Below are positions 1 through 8,036 of a DNA stretch of 64,000 nt, in pieces. Below the pieces are notes generated by a model that was not told the DNA's origin, ran no database searches, and saw only the letters and a program-made list of their open reading frames with translations. The number at the start of each line of letters is the position of its first letter. Position 1 is the stretch's first letter. The DNA is from a virus, in the IMG/VR virus record IMGVR_UViG_3300002052_000634, positions 36,618 to 100,617 of that record; one strand, 5' to 3'. The position numbers and the translations under genes were made by a program.

Positions 1-1371
1 TACCCATTCCGACATAAATTCTTCTCGAACTATGGGCTTACCTTTTTTATCTAATTTGATAGATTTATTAGCATCTTGTTCAAAACCAGAAATCACTTTA
101 TCATTTCCTCTATACCATACTAAATTCTTCTTATATCCTGCTTTTTCAAATTTATCATATAATCCTCTTCCACATGCTTCTCCACAATCAAAACCTAAAA
201 CATTAGCTTGAGTTTGTTCAACTAAATATTTAAAAATTTCATATTGTTCTTGTTCGGTCATATTATATAAAATAATATTATATAATAAATAATATTTATC
301 TCCGATTTCTGATAAAATAATTATATCAGAACCTCCCGCACCGTCGCCTACATCAGAACAAATAAAAATACGGTCTATATTCTTAGGTCTTTCTACTATA
401 ATTAAATTTTTAAAATTTTCAAATTGTTCTTTTTTTAATTCGAATCTTTTAATTTCTCGATTTTTTAAATATGCAAATTTAACTCTTTCCATATCAAAAG
501 TAGAAAAAGCGTCTTCAGCAACTTCGCCCTCAAAATATATTCTGAAATTTAAACTTTCTTTTCCACCGTAATCTTTTTCCGCTTCTAAAATATCTTTATC
601 TGAACAAGTGGGATTAACATATCGAGGTAAATTTAAAATTTTGTCTTTATTTATAGGGTCAAAAAATATTTTACCTATTGGAGAATGTTTAAGAAAATTA
701 GTCATCCCTGCTAATCGAAATATAGACCCTAACTCTGAACAACTATCACGACGTTTCTTATATATTTCTTCATTTTCGAATGAAATTTCGTCCCCCCACA
801 TCTTATCCACATGAAGCTGATAAAAAGCACTTCCAGGAGATTTTCCAGATAAATGCATATTAACGCCATGAAGAGTCCAATTATTTTTTCTACCGTAAAA
901 TTTAATAGCAGGTTTATATCTACAAATAAAATAGAAAATCTTAAAAATAGGATGATATTTCATTGCTTTTTCTACAGCAGTTAGAATACCTCGTAATCTT
1001 TTTTCATCTATAGAATAGAGCAAAGCTTTCAGATTTTTCTCATAAAGAGCAGAAAGGGCGATGTCTATAATAAGAGATATTAATGACTTCCCAAAAAGCC
1101 TCGCTCCAAGATTATATAAATCTCCTATATTTTTTCTTAAATCGAAAGTTTGTTTATCGCTTAATTCATGATATTTTTGCATGGCTTTAAAATCATAAAT
1201 AGATTCATATGATAACATAGGCAATTGGTATTTTCGAATTTTACCATAAGCTTTTTTATCAAAGTGCCCTAAATTATCAAAATCGTCAAATAAACATTCC
1301 GCTAAAGTTACTGGATTATACCATGAAGTTATAAAGTCTAATTCTTTTTTTGAGATTTTTTCTATAAGCAT
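1..1371 (-). CDS. terL: Terminase large subunit (partial, C-terminus beyond left edge)
   Basis: An open frame of 457 codons runs leftward off the window. Near residues 89-96 is a Walker A-like GARLFGKS. A predicted Walker B acidic pair (KMWGDE) follows about 100 residues later. A C-terminal RNase H-like nuclease segment carries acidic residues in ICSDVGDGAGGSD and GFDCGEACGRG. This order matches DNA-packaging ATPase-nucleases that translocate DNA into the prohead. It lies directly downstream of a likely small-subunit gene. The start ATG at 1371 is the first in frame. The family is fairly clear, but the missing C-terminus prevents a length check. Confidence 0.85.
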   Translation of the reverse strand, partial: MLIEKISKKELDFITSWYNPVTLAECLFDDFDNLGHFDKKAYGKIRKYQLPMLSYESIYDFKAMQKYHELSDKQTFDLRKNIGDLYNLGARLFGKSLISLIIDIALSALYEKNLKALLYSIDEKRLRGILTAVEKAMKYHPIFKIFYFICRYKPAIKFYGRKNNWTLHGVNMHLSGKSPGSAFYQLHVDKMWGDEISFENEEIYKKRRDSCSELGSIFRLAGMTNFLKHSPIGKIFFDPINKDKILNLPRYVNPTCSDKDILEAEKDYGGKESLNFRIYFEGEVAEDAFSTFDMERVKFAYLKNREIKRFELKKEQFENFKNLIIVERPKNIDRIFICSDVGDGAGGSDIIILSEIGDKYYLLYNIILYNMTEQEQYEIFKYLVEQTQANVLGFDCGEACGRGLYDKFEKAGYKKNLVWYRGNDKVISGFEQDANKSIKLDKKGKPIVREEFMSEWV

Positions 1372-1427
1372 ACTATTTTAATTAAATGAGCTAAATAGAA
1401 GAAGGTAGCGACAAACAAGGAAGGAAA

Positions 1428-2042
1428 TTATGAAGCACTGTAGAAACGTTTTTCTAGAAAATCTATATATCGAACTCTAGTGTCATAGATTTTAGCTAAG
1501 TCTTCTTTTGTTATTTTTTTGTCTGTTTTATATAATTTCCATAAATAGTCGTTAGTCAAAAATTTACCTTTAAAAAAAGGGTGTTTATTTAAATCATAAT
1601 TTTTTACTTTAAATATAAAAAATATTAATTTTTGACAAAAAGGACAAGGTGCAGTATAATCGGCTTGATTTTCTTCTCTATGTTTTTCAAATTTTTTGTC
1701 TACTTCTTCAAATATTTGATAAGGGTCTTTAGCTTTTTTATCCTCAAATAATCCTAATTTTTCCCGAAGTGTAAGAGTCTGAGTTTCTATATCATTTAAA
1801 CGTTCTAACCATATTTTAGGAACAACTTCGGCATCTGTTACTGTTTTACTTTTAGTTAAATCTTCGATTTTATTTTTTATTCGAAGAATTAAGATTTCAT
1901 GGAATACTAAAGATTCTAACAGTTCTAAGTCGTTTATTTTCTCATAGTTATAAATCTTACAGTATTTGTCAAATTTCCGTTTGGCTCTCTTACGTTCCGC
2001 AGAAGATAAACCTGCTCCCTGGAACTTATAAGCTTTTGACAT
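1428..2042 (-). CDS. Probable terminase small subunit
   Basis: 204 aa, helical and charged, with one Cys pair (CPFC) near residue 134. It is encoded just upstream of the large terminase in the same direction. Position is the main argument for a DNA-recognition role in packaging; I do not recognise the sequence itself. Transcription probably starts at the promoter at 2205-2233, and the leader contains a GC-rich hairpin at 2086-2105. It could be another packaging-associated protein. Confidence 0.5.
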   Translation of the reverse strand: MSKAYKFQGAGLSSAERKRAKRKFDKYCKIYNYEKINDLELLESLVFHEILILRIKNKIEDLTKSKTVTDAEVVPKIWLERLNDIETQTLTLREKLGLFEDKKAKDPYQIFEEVDKKFEKHREENQADYTAPCPFCQKLIFFIFKVKNYDLNKHPFFKGKFLTNDYLWKLYKTDKKITKEDLAKIYDTRVRYIDFLEKRFYSAS

Positions 2043-2085
2043 ATTTACCTTACTTGTTAATATTCAATAAGTTACAAATAAAAGC

Positions 2086-2105
2086 ACCGCCCTAAAATGG
2101 GCGGT
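2086..2105. terminator. GC-rich hairpin in leader of the terminase operon
   Basis: ACCGCCC-TAAAAT-GGGCGGT forms a perfect 7-bp stem in an otherwise AT-rich gap. It is followed by T-rich sequence on either strand (TTATTATTT on plus, GCTTTTATTT on minus). It sits between a strong leftward promoter and the first terminase gene. It may therefore be an attenuator or antitermination target, or a terminator for readthrough. Confidence 0.55.
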
Positions 2106-2204
2106 TTATTATTTATATATAAAGAGAAGATATAATTGTAATAAAATATGATAATATATAATAAGATATAAAAATAGACATACTTTTACCCTCTCCTACT
2201 ATAT

Positions 2205-2233
2205 ATTATATCATATAAATAGCTTGGTGTCAA
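2205..2233 (-). promoter_or_regulatory. Sigma70-type promoter with extended -10
   Basis: On the minus strand, TTGACA (2233-2228), a 17-bp spacer and TATAAT (2210-2205) preceded by TGA. Upstream bases match the promoter at 33002-33030 over 23 bp (2224-2246 against 32989-33011). It faces the terminase genes. Confidence 0.85.
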
Positions 2234-2247
2234 GGGTAGCGAAACAA

Positions 2248-2385
2248 TTATTTTTTATCGTCCTCTTTAAGCATTTGTTCTTTTATTTGTCTAAAAAATT
2301 TAATAGCTTTCTTCGTCTCTTTATCTAATTTAAGATTTCGATAAAATTTATTTAGAGTTCTTCTTATGTTTATTTTGCTCGCCAT
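2248..2385 (-). CDS. Small basic protein, 45 aa, unknown
   Basis: Starts MASKINIRRTLNKFYRN and is rich in Lys and Arg with one amphipathic helix. AAAGGA lies about 9 nt before the ATG. Its first 38 bases overlap the end of the metallophosphoesterase gene. No function recognised. Confidence 0.6.
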   Translation of the reverse strand: MASKINIRRTLNKFYRNLKLDKETKKAIKFFRQIKEQMLKEDDKK

Positions 2386-3013
2386 GTTCTTGTTTCCTTT
2401 TCCATTTATAATATCTTTTCATAATTTCTTCGAAGCTTACAGGATAGAAATTCCAACAATCTACACCAACATTGATAGCATCGGTAAAACCAAAGGAGGT
2501 TTTTATCCGTTTAATTTGCCATGCTAAATGAACATGCCCTACTAGATTTATTTTATAGTTAGGGTCGACGTGAGCAGGATTGTGTACTATATTTATTCTT
2601 TTACCTCCATATCGAATTACTAATCTTTCGATAGGAGTTTTTACTCCATTATTTCCGTCATGATTTCCTTTACAAAACAAAATTTTTCCATTCAATTTCT
2701 TCTCTATTTCTGTAGGTTTAATCGGAAGTCCTTCTCCTTTTTTTCCACCTGGAGAATTCTTAAAAATGAAATCGCCAACAAAAATAACTAAATCTTCTGG
2801 TTTTACTCTTTCATTCCAACGTCTAATTAATTCTTTATTCATTTTATCTAGAGATTCGAAACTAATAGCGAATTTTCGTTGTTCTTCTTGGGATTTATTT
2901 TTATAAATTTCATATAACTCTTTATCTTCTTTAGTCATAAATTCAGTACGACCTACATATTTTAAAATATTAGCATGGTTAAAGTGAGTATCTGCTGAAA
3001 ACCAAAGTTTCAT
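2348..3013 (-). CDS. Calcineurin-like metallophosphoesterase
   Basis: 221 aa. Metal-binding motifs appear in the usual order: DTHFNH (residues 8-13), GDFIF, GNHDG and, near the C-terminus, GHVHLAW. This is a compact single-domain phosphoesterase of the kind common in phages. The substrate is unknown; phosphodiester, cyclic nucleotide or RNA ends are possible. It overlaps the CCA-adding enzyme gene by 4 bases, so translation is probably coupled. RNA-end chemistry with that neighbour is an inference only. Confidence 0.8.
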   Translation of the reverse strand: MKLWFSADTHFNHANILKYVGRTEFMTKEDKELYEIYKNKSQEEQRKFAISFESLDKMNKELIRRWNERVKPEDLVIFVGDFIFKNSPGGKKGEGLPIKPTEIEKKLNGKILFCKGNHDGNNGVKTPIERLVIRYGGKRINIVHNPAHVDPNYKINLVGHVHLAWQIKRIKTSFGFTDAINVGVDCWNFYPVSFEEIMKRYYKWKRKQEHGEQNKHKKNSK

Positions 3014-4005
3014 TTCTTTCCTTTCTCATCTGCTTCTTTCAAAGGACTATCTTGTTCTAAGTGATGTAAGACTAAATTTTTTACAATTTCTCTTCTGTCA
3101 TTAGACCACTTTAAATACAAAGCTAATCTGGTCACAAATTCTACTGCTAACAATTCATGCTTTATATAATTACTTCTATCTTCTCTATCAGTTCTCACGA
3201 AAGGTTTACCAATATCATGTAACAGTCCTGCCCATCTAAGATTTATTTCTTTAGGAGTATTAAGAACTACTCTCTTTGTATGTTCCCACAAAGTAAAGTT
3301 ATGATGAGGGCTGTTTTGTTCATAAGCTATTTGCAAAGATAATTCTGGAAGTATAAAATTCAATAATTTTGTTTTTGCCAAAAATTCTAATCCTACTTCT
3401 GGATGGTCTGCCAATAGTAATTTATCGAGTTCGGCTACCCATCTTTCCTTACTAATCTGTAATATTTTATAATTCATAGAATTTACAGCATGATAAATAG
3501 AAGGATGTATTTCAAATTCTAACTGAGAAGCGAATCTAGCTACTCTAAGCATCCTCAAGGGGTCTTCTTTGAATCTCTCATTTGGCTTTCCAACACATCT
3601 AATAATTTTATCTTGAATATCTTTTCTTCCACCAAAAGGGTCAATGTATCTATCTCCTGTTTTAGCAATAGCGTTAATGGTAAAATCTCTTCTGCTTAAA
3701 TCAGCAGTGATGTCTTTGACAAAAGTAACTTCAGGTTTTCTACTTCCAGATTTATATTTTTCATTTCTAAATGTAGTTATCTCAATTAGATTACCGTTTA
3801 TTTTTACTCCTAAAGTCCCGAATCTTTTTCCTGTCAAATAAGGTCTTCTACCTGCTTTTCTAATAGAAGCTTCAATTTCATCTGGAGTTAAAGGAGTAGT
3901 AAAATCAAAATCTTTAGGAACGTTCCCTAAAATTTTATCTCTAACTGCTCCTCCTACCATATAGAGAGGACTAACTATTTTTTTGACTTCTTCGTATATA
4001 GTCAT
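3010..4005 (-). CDS. cca: CCA-adding tRNA nucleotidyltransferase with HD domain
   Basis: 331 aa. The N-terminal polymerase-beta-like head has GGAVRD and the metal pair DFDF, then RRDFTINA and the RxxRFA region typical of class II CCA-adding or poly(A) polymerases. A C-terminal HD-type segment has HTKR and HDIGK. The family repairs or adds CCA on tRNA 3' ends. The gene lies in the same leftward block as two CCA-ended RNA elements (6910-6972 and 10591-10660), which may be substrates. It overlaps the next nucleotidyltransferase gene by 35 bases. Poly(A) polymerase activity is the main alternative. Confidence 0.85.
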   Translation of the reverse strand: MTIYEEVKKIVSPLYMVGGAVRDKILGNVPKDFDFTTPLTPDEIEASIRKAGRRPYLTGKRFGTLGVKINGNLIEITTFRNEKYKSGSRKPEVTFVKDITADLSRRDFTINAIAKTGDRYIDPFGGRKDIQDKIIRCVGKPNERFKEDPLRMLRVARFASQLEFEIHPSIYHAVNSMNYKILQISKERWVAELDKLLLADHPEVGLEFLAKTKLLNFILPELSLQIAYEQNSPHHNFTLWEHTKRVVLNTPKEINLRWAGLLHDIGKPFVRTDREDRSNYIKHELLAVEFVTRLALYLKWSNDRREIVKNLVLHHLEQDSPLKEADEKGKK

Positions 4006-4948
4006 ATAAAATCCCTATTGTAAATTTTTCGATTTCTTCAGTTCTCGGTTTAGCAGGTAGCGTACTCGATATTGTCAAAGATTCCATTTCTCTTTCTAGT
4101 TGCTCAGAAAATTCCAAGACTTGTTCTACAGTCCATTTGCCTTCTCTAATATCTAGAAGTAATTGTCTTTCTTTCAAAGGGAATTCTAATTTGCCAGTTT
4201 TCAATAATTCTATTCCTTCTAACATTAATCTTATTAAATGACTCGCAAATTTTACATCGAATCCATATCTATTTAACAACCCTCTCCTATTTCCTACTTT
4301 TGATATTCTTTCTTCTAAACTCTTTATAACTTTCTTAATTGGTAACGATGGAGAAAAATTTATATCTCCGATTGAAACAAACTTTACATTATTATATCCC
4401 GATTTTCTTAATTTAATAAAATGAGGACAAGTAGATAAAGTAATAACTTCTATTAGAAATTTATTTTTATCTATTTTCGAAAGATAATTAACTCCATTAA
4501 TCAAGTCAAAATAACAATCTTTCTTTATTATCATTTTGTGTTTTTGAGAAAAAGCATATCCTAAAAATTTTTGTTTTAATCCTTTATGTGGAAAAAGATG
4601 TTTAATATCTAATAATTTCTGTCCTAATTCATTTTTGAATACTATATTTTTTTCGTTTACAAATAATATCTCCAAAATATTAGGGTTATTTGAAAGAGCG
4701 AGTTGGATAAATTTTCTAAATTCGTAGAGTTTTCTATCTATAGCTTTATCAGTATTTTTTCCGTTTTCGTCTTTGGCTTTTATAGAAAGATTAACTTCTT
4801 CACATTTTTTAAATCCCAATATATATTCTATAGGAGATAAGAAAATCCCTATATAATCTTTGTCAGAATTTTCAGTGTTAGTTCCATACAAATGAGACCC
4901 TGATATTATTTCTAAAATTTTATTTTTATCGGCAATTAAAGGATTCAT
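3971..4948 (-). CDS. Predicted nucleotidyltransferase (PF10127-like)
   Basis: 325 aa. The N-terminus carries GSHLYGTNTENSDKDYIG, the GS-x(n)-DxD signature of the phage/bacterial DNA polymerase beta-superfamily nucleotidyltransferases once called YcgL-like. The rest is helical. The likely role is transfer of a nucleotide to RNA or protein, substrate unknown. Pairing with a CCA enzyme suggests RNA work, but that is inference. Confidence 0.75.
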   Translation of the reverse strand: MNPLIADKNKILEIISGSHLYGTNTENSDKDYIGIFLSPIEYILGFKKCEEVNLSIKAKDENGKNTDKAIDRKLYEFRKFIQLALSNNPNILEILFVNEKNIVFKNELGQKLLDIKHLFPHKGLKQKFLGYAFSQKHKMIIKKDCYFDLINGVNYLSKIDKNKFLIEVITLSTCPHFIKLRKSGYNNVKFVSIGDINFSPSLPIKKVIKSLEERISKVGNRRGLLNRYGFDVKFASHLIRLMLEGIELLKTGKLEFPLKERQLLLDIREGKWTVEQVLEFSEQLEREMESLTISSTLPAKPRTEEIEKFTIGILYDYIRRSQKNS

Positions 4949-5103
4949 TTATCCTTCCCCATCAACTCATCGAGTTCCTCATTATTAGTACATTCTTCAA
5001 ATACGTGAGGATAGCATTTTTGGATTCTTGCTAGTATAGTAAATGCAAGAACTAATTGCTTGAGAGTGTGTTCATATTTTTGTATTATTTTTTCAAATGA
5101 CAT
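4945..5103 (-). CDS. Hypothetical protein, 52 aa
   Basis: Starts MSFEKIIQKYEHTLKQLV. Predicted helical with an acidic C-terminus. ATGA overlap with the nucleotidyltransferase gene downstream. No recognised family. Confidence 0.6.
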   Translation of the reverse strand: MSFEKIIQKYEHTLKQLVLAFTILARIQKCYPHVFEECTNNEELDELMGKDK

Positions 5104-5518
5104 TTATCTTTTTAATCTTTCTCTTTAAATTTAAAAATAGATTAACCTCTTTAGAAGGTCTATCATAATAGTAATTATTAGACGTTGCCACCCAATAAGG
5201 ATTAATATAAAATATTTCTTTAATTTCTGCCCACGCAATCGCAGTTAAACACATAGGACAAGGTTCTCCAGAACAATATATTTTAGCTGTTGTTAAAAAT
5301 TCGGTTTTTTCTTTTTTACATACTTTTCTAATAACTTGAATTTCTGCATGGGCAGTTGGGTCATGTTTTAAGGTCACTTCATTAACTGCAAAATACTGTT
5401 TACCTTTATATTCTATACAAGCCGAAAAAGGATAGCCTTTTCTATTTCTATTTGCTAATCTAATTAATTGTTTAGCTATTTTTTGCATTTTAATCCCATT
5501 CATACCAATGTTTGTCAC
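5093..5518 (-). CDS. Nucleoside/nucleotide deaminase (CDA superfamily)
   Basis: 141 aa with the zinc site HAEIQV and GEPCPMC, the HAE...PCxxC pattern of cytidine/guanine/tRNA-adenosine deaminases. The proton-shuttle Glu is in HAE. Length suits a single-domain free-base or nucleoside deaminase. It could deaminate guanine, dCMP or a modified precursor; the motif does not decide. Confidence 0.8.
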   Translation of the reverse strand: MTNIGMNGIKMQKIAKQLIRLANRNRKGYPFSACIEYKGKQYFAVNEVTLKHDPTAHAEIQVIRKVCKKEKTEFLTTAKIYCSGEPCPMCLTAIAWAEIKEIFYINPYWVATSNNYYYDRPSKEVNLFLNLKRKIKKINVI

Positions 5519-5723
5519 GTTTTTCTAAACAGCACCTTATCGCTAATTCTACATCCCACTTATAATATCCACATTCTCCATTAGATAAGATTGGGCAAGT
5601 GTTTATTCCGAATTTTTCGTTAAATACTTTTTCGGAGATATTATAAATTTTAATAATTTTAGAAATTTCTTCTTTAGTATATCCTAATGAGTCTTTAGGT
5701 TCTGGTAAATTAAGTTTTTTCAT
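5490..5723 (-). CDS. Hypothetical protein, 77 aa
   Basis: Contains four Cys (CPILSNGEC and later RCC) and a DxxLGYTKEEI segment. It overlaps the deaminase start. Possibly zinc-binding; no family recognised. Confidence 0.6.
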   Translation of the reverse strand: MKKLNLPEPKDSLGYTKEEISKIIKIYNISEKVFNEKFGINTCPILSNGECGYYKWDVELAIRCCLEKRDKHWYEWD

Positions 5724-5725
5724 TT

Positions 5726-5872
5726 TTATTCCTCTCTATATGCCAATATTTCATATTCGTCATATCGTACATACCAAACTTTATAAATTGTATATCTTTG
5801 AGAAGAAAGAGAATTTAATTCTTTTTCTAATGTTATAGCATGTAGTTTAATTTTATGTATCCATTTTTTCAT
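5726..5872 (-). CDS. Hypothetical protein, 48 aa
   Basis: Begins MKKWIHKIKLHAITLEKEL and has several aromatic residues near the C-terminus. A good AAAGGAG site sits before the ATG. It overlaps the end of the next upstream gene. Unknown function. Confidence 0.6.
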   Translation of the reverse strand: MKKWIHKIKLHAITLEKELNSLSSQRYTIYKVWYVRYDEYEILAYREE

Positions 5873-6152
5873 AATATCTCCTTTTATATTCTCTTGCTTT
5901 TGAAGGCAATAAAGAACACATCAGATTTTCTTCCAACATTCTATCTCTAACAATTTGATATTTTTCTACTATACTTATAGCATAAAGGTCTGTATATCCA
6001 AATTGTATATTAAATTCTTTCAATAAAAAATTATAATAATCTACTAATTTATCTTTTTCACAATAATGACATTGTGCTAAAGTAGGTATATTATGCCATT
6101 TTTCAGGATTGCAATATTCTATTAATATCCTAGCCCAAGATTTTTTATACAT
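5853..6152 (-). CDS. Hypothetical protein, 99 aa
   Basis: Contains a CHYCEK motif near residue 29 and a basic C-terminus (KAREYKRRYYEK). A single Cys pair could be half of a zinc site. No family recognised. Confidence 0.6.
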   Translation of the reverse strand: MYKKSWARILIEYCNPEKWHNIPTLAQCHYCEKDKLVDYYNFLLKEFNIQFGYTDLYAISIVEKYQIVRDRMLEENLMCSLLPSKAREYKRRYYEKMDT

Positions 6153-6154
6153 TA

Positions 6155-6325
6155 TTATAATCCTATTTTCAATCTTTGCATTGTTTCGTATATTTCTAAT
6201 TTTTCTTCATAGGTATAATTACAAATTCCAGAACTATCCAAATGTCCACAGCCTTCACAAAATCTCTCGCTAATATTTTCTTTTTCCCATTCGGGGCAAA
6301 AGTTTTCTAAAATTTCAAATTTCAT
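6155..6325 (-). CDS. Small Cys-rich protein, 56 aa
   Basis: Start placed at MKFEILENFC, which has GGAGG 9 nt upstream and an ATGA overlap with the preceding gene; the longer in-frame start has no site. Cysteines in FCEGCGHL and GICNY suggest a zinc knuckle. Confidence 0.65.
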   Translation of the reverse strand: MKFEILENFCPEWEKENISERFCEGCGHLDSSGICNYTYEEKLEIYETMQRLKIGL

Positions 6326-6471
6326 TTCTCTTCCTCCAATGTAAATAATCCTTGATGACCACAAGGTAAACAACTTGCTCTAATTTTATCCTCATCTTTT
6401 TTAGTAACAACTTTCCAATAAGTTTTCTCTCCACAAATCATACATTTTTGAACTAAAATTCTAACTTTCAT
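6322..6471 (-). CDS. Small zinc-ribbon-like protein, 49 aa
   Basis: Two Cys pairs, CMIC (residues 10-13) and CLPC (residues 34-37), look like a complete four-Cys zinc ribbon. ATGA overlap with the next gene. No enzymatic domain. Confidence 0.65.
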   Translation of the reverse strand: MKVRILVQKCMICGEKTYWKVVTKKDEDKIRASCLPCGHQGLFTLEEEK

Positions 6472-6496
6472 TATATTATGCCTTTCGTTCATTATA

Positions 6497-6691
6497 TTAT
6501 TTATTGTCAGCTACTGTAATTTCTAAATGACTATGTAAAGGAACTAAATAACCATCAGAAGCCCATTTAATAATTTCACTTACTGGAGTATCAGGGTCAA
6601 ATATTTTAGTTTCTCTCCACATATCTCCTACAGTAGTGTTTCCAGCCGAGCAGTGTTTTATAGCTATGATTTTTGGAAAAGTATTATTCAT
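6497..6691 (-). CDS. Hypothetical protein, 64 aa
   Basis: Starts MNNTFPKIIAIKHCSAGN and has VPLHSHLEITV near the end. No recognised domain. Start overlaps the gene upstream by 8 bases. Confidence 0.6.
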   Translation of the reverse strand: MNNTFPKIIAIKHCSAGNTTVGDMWRETKIFDPDTPVSEIIKWASDGYLVPLHSHLEITVADNK

Positions 6692-6896
6692 ATTTCTCCT
6701 TTAGTTCGATTTCATCTACTTCTTTTACTTCTCTAATTATATTGTCTTTTGTAATTGCTATTTTAGGTAAACATGAGTCACAACATAGAAAAACCCTATC
6801 TGTAGTGTCATTCATAGAAAATAGGAAATATTTTTCTTTAATTTTAAGCCCACAAAAATAACAATACCAATTTTTTTTATTAAATATTATTTTCAT
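6684..6896 (-). CDS. Zinc-ribbon protein, paralogue of 8033-8203
   Basis: 70 aa with WYCYFCG, then SMNDTTDRVFLCC and DSC. The same pattern (WYCYxCG, SM-x4-TDRVFLCC, C) recurs in the product of 8033-8203, so this is a local duplication. Likely a structural zinc site; role unknown. Confidence 0.7.
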   Translation of the reverse strand: MKIIFNKKNWYCYFCGLKIKEKYFLFSMNDTTDRVFLCCDSCLPKIAITKDNIIREVKEVDEIELKEKYE

Positions 6897-6909
6897 ATTA
6901 TTCTTTTTA

Positions 6910-6972
6910 TGGTGAGGGACAGTCGAGCAGGAATCCCTACTCCTTGATTATTCCATTAGGAAACTGCCCCTC
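6910..6972 (-). ncRNA. CCA-ended, tRNA-like structured RNA (three-way junction)
   Basis: On the minus strand it starts with the base directly after the stop codon of the 52-aa gene. GAGGGGCAGT pairs with ACTGTCCCTC (10 bp, one G-T pair), and ACCA follows the closing strand, as in a tRNA acceptor end. Inside are two hairpins: TTCC-TAAT-GGAA and GAGTAGG-GATT-CCTGCTC. At 63 nt it is too short for a normal cloverleaf and shows no convincing anticodon loop. Together with the neighbouring Mom-like gene it may be a reduced tRNA mimic. Alternatives are a processing signal or terminator-like structure. Confidence 0.55.
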
Positions 6973-7131
6973 TTATTTTTCTAATTTCGTTAATTCATCA
7001 TCAGTAATGGTACAACATACAACATTCTCATCTTCATTATAATAAACAGCATAACCTTGTCTAACTAGAGCAGTTATAAGTTGGTCTGTATAATTTTTGT
7101 CTAATATTTGGATTTTAAGTTCGTATTTCAT
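6973..7131 (-). CDS. Hypothetical protein, 52 aa
   Basis: Starts MKYELKIQILDKNYTD. An alternating beta/alpha pattern and a CC pair near residue 39. It overlaps the end of the Mom-like gene by 17 bases and ends exactly at the start of the structured RNA. Confidence 0.6.
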   Translation of the reverse strand: MKYELKIQILDKNYTDQLITALVRQGYAVYYNEDENVVCCTITDDELTKLEK

Positions 7132-7720
7132 TTAGAATTTTCTTTCTGGTTTTTTTATTCAATATTTTTATAAATCTTTTTTTTAAAGGTTTTTTCTTTA
7201 ATTCTAATCTATTGCCATAAATTTCTTTCATTTTCCCAACTGCTTGTATTCCATGTTTATCATACAAGGTTCTCGGTGAAATTCTTTTACCATCAATAAA
7301 AAATAAAGGATGACCGTCCTTTCCAATAATTCCATCAAATATCCATCCACTTGCTTTATATACCATTCCATTATGACCAGCAAAAGGGTCTGAATATGTA
7401 ACAATCAAATCATAATTATATGATTTTTTGATTTTTTTTATTACTTCTGCTGTTAAACTACTCATACTCCATTTGTGGTTATCTTTACCGACCATTCTTG
7501 CTAATTCAATAACTTTTATATTTTTTTGACTGTATTTTTTTTCATAAATCCTCGACCTACAATTTGTAAATACCAAACAACCTTCTTCGTGTCCATAAGC
7601 AAATAAAATCCCTTTTACTTCTCCAAGATAATGCCATTTATTTAACATAGTATTTGCTATTTTTTTATCCAATTTGATAATTGGTGGAGTTTTCTGTAAT
7701 CCGCTTAATTTGTAATTCAT
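7115..7720 (-). CDS. Mom-family (GNAT-fold) DNA-modification-like protein, copy 2
   Basis: 201 aa. The core VTYSDPFAGHNGMVYKASGW matches the YxD-x(4-5)-G-x(2)-YxA-x(2)-[FW] signature of Mom-type acyltransferase-fold proteins. These phage enzymes change adenine in DNA to N6-carbamoylmethyl-adenine and so block restriction. The second half differs from copy 1: a lysine-rich tail replaces the KHRYI...PYPKG segment. It may therefore modify another base or act as a different GNAT transferase. Start ATG at 7720, 1 base after the upstream gene. The family assignment is from motif memory. Confidence 0.6.
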   Translation of the reverse strand: MNYKLSGLQKTPPIIKLDKKIANTMLNKWHYLGEVKGILFAYGHEEGCLVFTNCRSRIYEKKYSQKNIKVIELARMVGKDNHKWSMSSLTAEVIKKIKKSYNYDLIVTYSDPFAGHNGMVYKASGWIFDGIIGKDGHPLFFIDGKRISPRTLYDKHGIQAVGKMKEIYGNRLELKKKPLKKRFIKILNKKTRKKILNEIRT

Positions 7721-7721
7721 C

Positions 7722-8036
7722 TTAAATTCCCATAGAATTACATAAATCTTCTAAATATTGTTGTTGTTTTTCGTTTAGATTTAATCTTTGTTGAACTTTA
7801 TATAATCTATCTTTTTGCCAACCTGACCCTGTTCTAAGATAATAATTTTCAGCATGTCTCCATAATAGTGCTAATCTATTTAAAACATTAAATCTTGAAT
7901 ATTTTAATTGTATATTAATAGGAATTGGGCAATTATATTTTTCAGCTAACATCGTCAAATCATGTAATGAATAAGCTACATTATTTTTATCCCATTCCTC
8001 TTGATGTAGACAAAATCCTTTATAATCTGCTTTCAT
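7722..8036 (-). CDS. Hypothetical protein, 104 aa
   Basis: Helical protein containing WRHAENYYLRTGSGW, with no Cys clusters. It is immediately upstream of the Mom-like gene with 1-base spacing, so the two are co-translated and may act together. No family recognised. Confidence 0.65.
   Translation of the reverse strand: MKADYKGFCLHQEEWDKNNVAYSLHDLTMLAEKYNCPIPINIQLKYSRFNVLNRLALLWRHAENYYLRTGSGWQKDRLYKVQQRLNLNEKQQQYLEDLCNSMGI

Noticed and set aside
6910-6972. A standard tRNA gene ending in ACCA
   Set aside because: Only 63 nt, no seven-base anticodon loop with a U33 and no ordinary D and T arms. Kept only as a tRNA-like structured RNA.
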